Assembly: GCA_010672925.1 (NCBI GenBank)
Contig: JAAHFP010000002.1
Coordinates: 367,244-431,243 of the forward strand
Length of the DNA: 64,000 bases
Source of the DNA: Symploca sp. SIO1C2
Lineage (GTDB): Bacteria; Cyanobacteriota; Cyanobacteriia; Cyanobacteriales; Coleofasciculaceae
Direction of reading: 5' to 3'
The notes beneath the pieces were generated by a model that searched no databases, was not told the DNA's origin, and was given only the letters and a program-made list of their open reading frames with translations. Every line of letters starts with the position of its first letter. Positions within the stretch are counted from its first letter, which is position 1. A program made the position numbers and the translations under genes. Shown one piece after another: positions 62,005 through 64,000 of this stretch.

Positions 62005-63006
62005 CTAAACCGTAGCAGCAACCTTAGAGGCACCAGAAGTCAAGCGCTCATAAGTAGACCGCATTTTTAACCCAACCAGAACCTGGAACAATCCAGAACC
62101 ATTATTAGAGCCAGGATAGTCAGGATGCTTGAGCATCAGCTCGGTCATTTCACCGTAGAATTTAGTAGAGGTATTGCTCAGATGACTCTCGATATAGATC
62201 ATTTCATCAAGATTGTCAAACTGACCATCCACTTCTAAGATGGAGACCTCGTTTCCAAAATAGTTGTCTGGCCCGTAATACATTTTTAAACCAGGATAGG
62301 CACAGGTGAGTTTGCGGCCACAGGGTCTCCAGTCAATAGTTGACCCCTCATCAAATAGATAGACTGGATCAAAGCCTTCCACACCTTCCTTCTGAACTAA
62401 ACGTACTCGCAGAAGTTTACTTTCCTTGTCATCCTTAATCAGCTCTGTGGGCAAAATCTGGATAACAACGTCAGCGTGTTCCTTTTGTGGTTCAATATAA
62501 GCTTCAAAGTCTGGGCGTCTGGCATTAATAGAAGCTAGGACATCTTCATAGCGGTGACCCCGCTCTGCCATATCCCGTTGAATTTTCCAATTAATCTTGA
62601 CTTCATCACTAATATCAAGGTAGACACTGAAATCAATCAGCTCTCGCACCCGCTCATCATACATCGGGTGCAGTCCCTCAATTACCACCACCTTATTCGG
62701 CTCAATTCGTTCTGGTGGATCAAGTTCACCAGTTTCATGATTATAAATAGGCTTATCAATTGCCTGACCATTCTTGAGCGCTTTGATTTGCTCAGCCATT
62801 AGGTCAAAATTATTTGCCTTGGGGTTGAGTGCAGTAACTTTTTGCTCTTTACGCTGTTTTCTATCCAAACTGTGATAGTCATCTAGGCAAATGACTGTCA
62901 TGAACTCTTCGCCAAAAAGATCTATCAAGCGGCGCAAAAACGTTGACTTCCCGCATCCAGAGTCTCCGGCAACACCAATTAATACCACGCGATCTAGCTG
63001 GGTCAT
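62005..63006 (-). CDS. prk: Phosphoribulokinase
   Basis: 333 residues, normal for cyanobacterial PRK. It phosphorylates ribulose-5-phosphate to RuBP in the Calvin cycle. P-loop GDSGCGKST (14-22) includes the regulatory Cys18, with the partner Cys40 in VICLDDYHS; a C-terminal cysteine pair lies in RPCGRKLTC. This is the pattern of the CP12/thioredoxin-regulated enzyme that forms the GAPDH-CP12-PRK complex. EGLHPMYDERVREL is the Walker B region. It is divergent from petH, a recurrent cyanobacterial pairing. Confidence 0.98.
   Translation of the reverse strand: MTQLDRVVLIGVAGDSGCGKSTFLRRLIDLFGEEFMTVICLDDYHSLDRKQRKEQKVTALNPKANNFDLMAEQIKALKNGQAIDKPIYNHETGELDPPERIEPNKVVVIEGLHPMYDERVRELIDFSVYLDISDEVKINWKIQRDMAERGHRYEDVLASINARRPDFEAYIEPQKEHADVVIQILPTELIKDDKESKLLRVRLVQKEGVEGFDPVYLFDEGSTIDWRPCGRKLTCAYPGLKMYYGPDNYFGNEVSILEVDGQFDNLDEMIYIESHLSNTSTKFYGEMTELMLKHPDYPGSNNGSGLFQVLVGLKMRSTYERLTSGASKVAATV

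Positions 63007-64000
<994 letters not shown>

Overview
The window is cyanobacterial chromosome. It carries phosphoribulokinase (prk) divergent from the start of petH, whose product begins with the CpcD-like linker that docks FNR on phycobilisomes. HIP1-type GCGATCGC octamers are frequent. Heptameric tandem repeats and many small dispersed repeats are typical of large filamentous cyanobacteria (Moorena/Okeania/Oscillatoria-like). The genus is an inference. I saw no rRNA, tRNA or replication origin.

Layout. 0.1-9.5 kb is accessory: a DnaQ-like exonuclease/AAA ATPase fusion, a HicAB toxin-antitoxin pair with a palindromic operator, an NTF2-FMO monooxygenase, a MEKHLA-domain protein, an Uma2-like protein, a ribbon-helix-helix protein and an HNH nuclease. 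10.3-24.0 kb is one gene encoding a protein of about 4,560 residues: DUF4347, 36 Calx-beta-type repeats arranged in a nested 3/6/12-unit order, and two DUF4114-like modules. 24.8-25.4 kb holds two small antitoxin-like genes.

25.7-45.5 kb is a CRISPR island. Arrays 1 and 2 lie upstream, with an orphan UPF0175 gene between them. A divergent WYL regulator follows, then a type I-D operon: cas3, three uncharacterised genes (one an MNT nucleotidyltransferase), cas10d (csc3), a PD-(D/E)XK-like gene, csc2 (cas7), csc1 (cas5), cas6, a four-helix-bundle gene, cas4, cas1, cas2 and array 3. The three arrays share a conserved leader of about 250 bp and the same 3' repeat hairpin, so one Cas6 and one Cas1-Cas2 set probably serve all of them. 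Dispersed repeats have entered the cas genes in frame: two copies of a miniature inverted-repeat element in cas10d, about 85 repeat-derived residues in cas3, and a short palindrome in cas6.

45.5-50.1 kb has a methyltransferase, a kinase/formylglycine-generating-enzyme fusion, and VapBC and MazEF-like modules bordered by three copies of one repeat. 50.3-64 kb returns to core genes (Ski2-like helicase, SGNH hydrolase, Amt, prk, petH) mixed with accessory ones: an overlapping DUF4365/unknown pair, a GNAT, a lone TnpB, a lipoprotein and a kinase-like unknown.

The strongest candidates for something new are the accessory genes and in-frame mobile repeats inside the I-D operon, the flipping hairpin in the CRISPR leaders, the nested order of the Calx-beta repeats, and the DUF4365 pair. 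Function names rest on motif recognition by eye; no database search was run.
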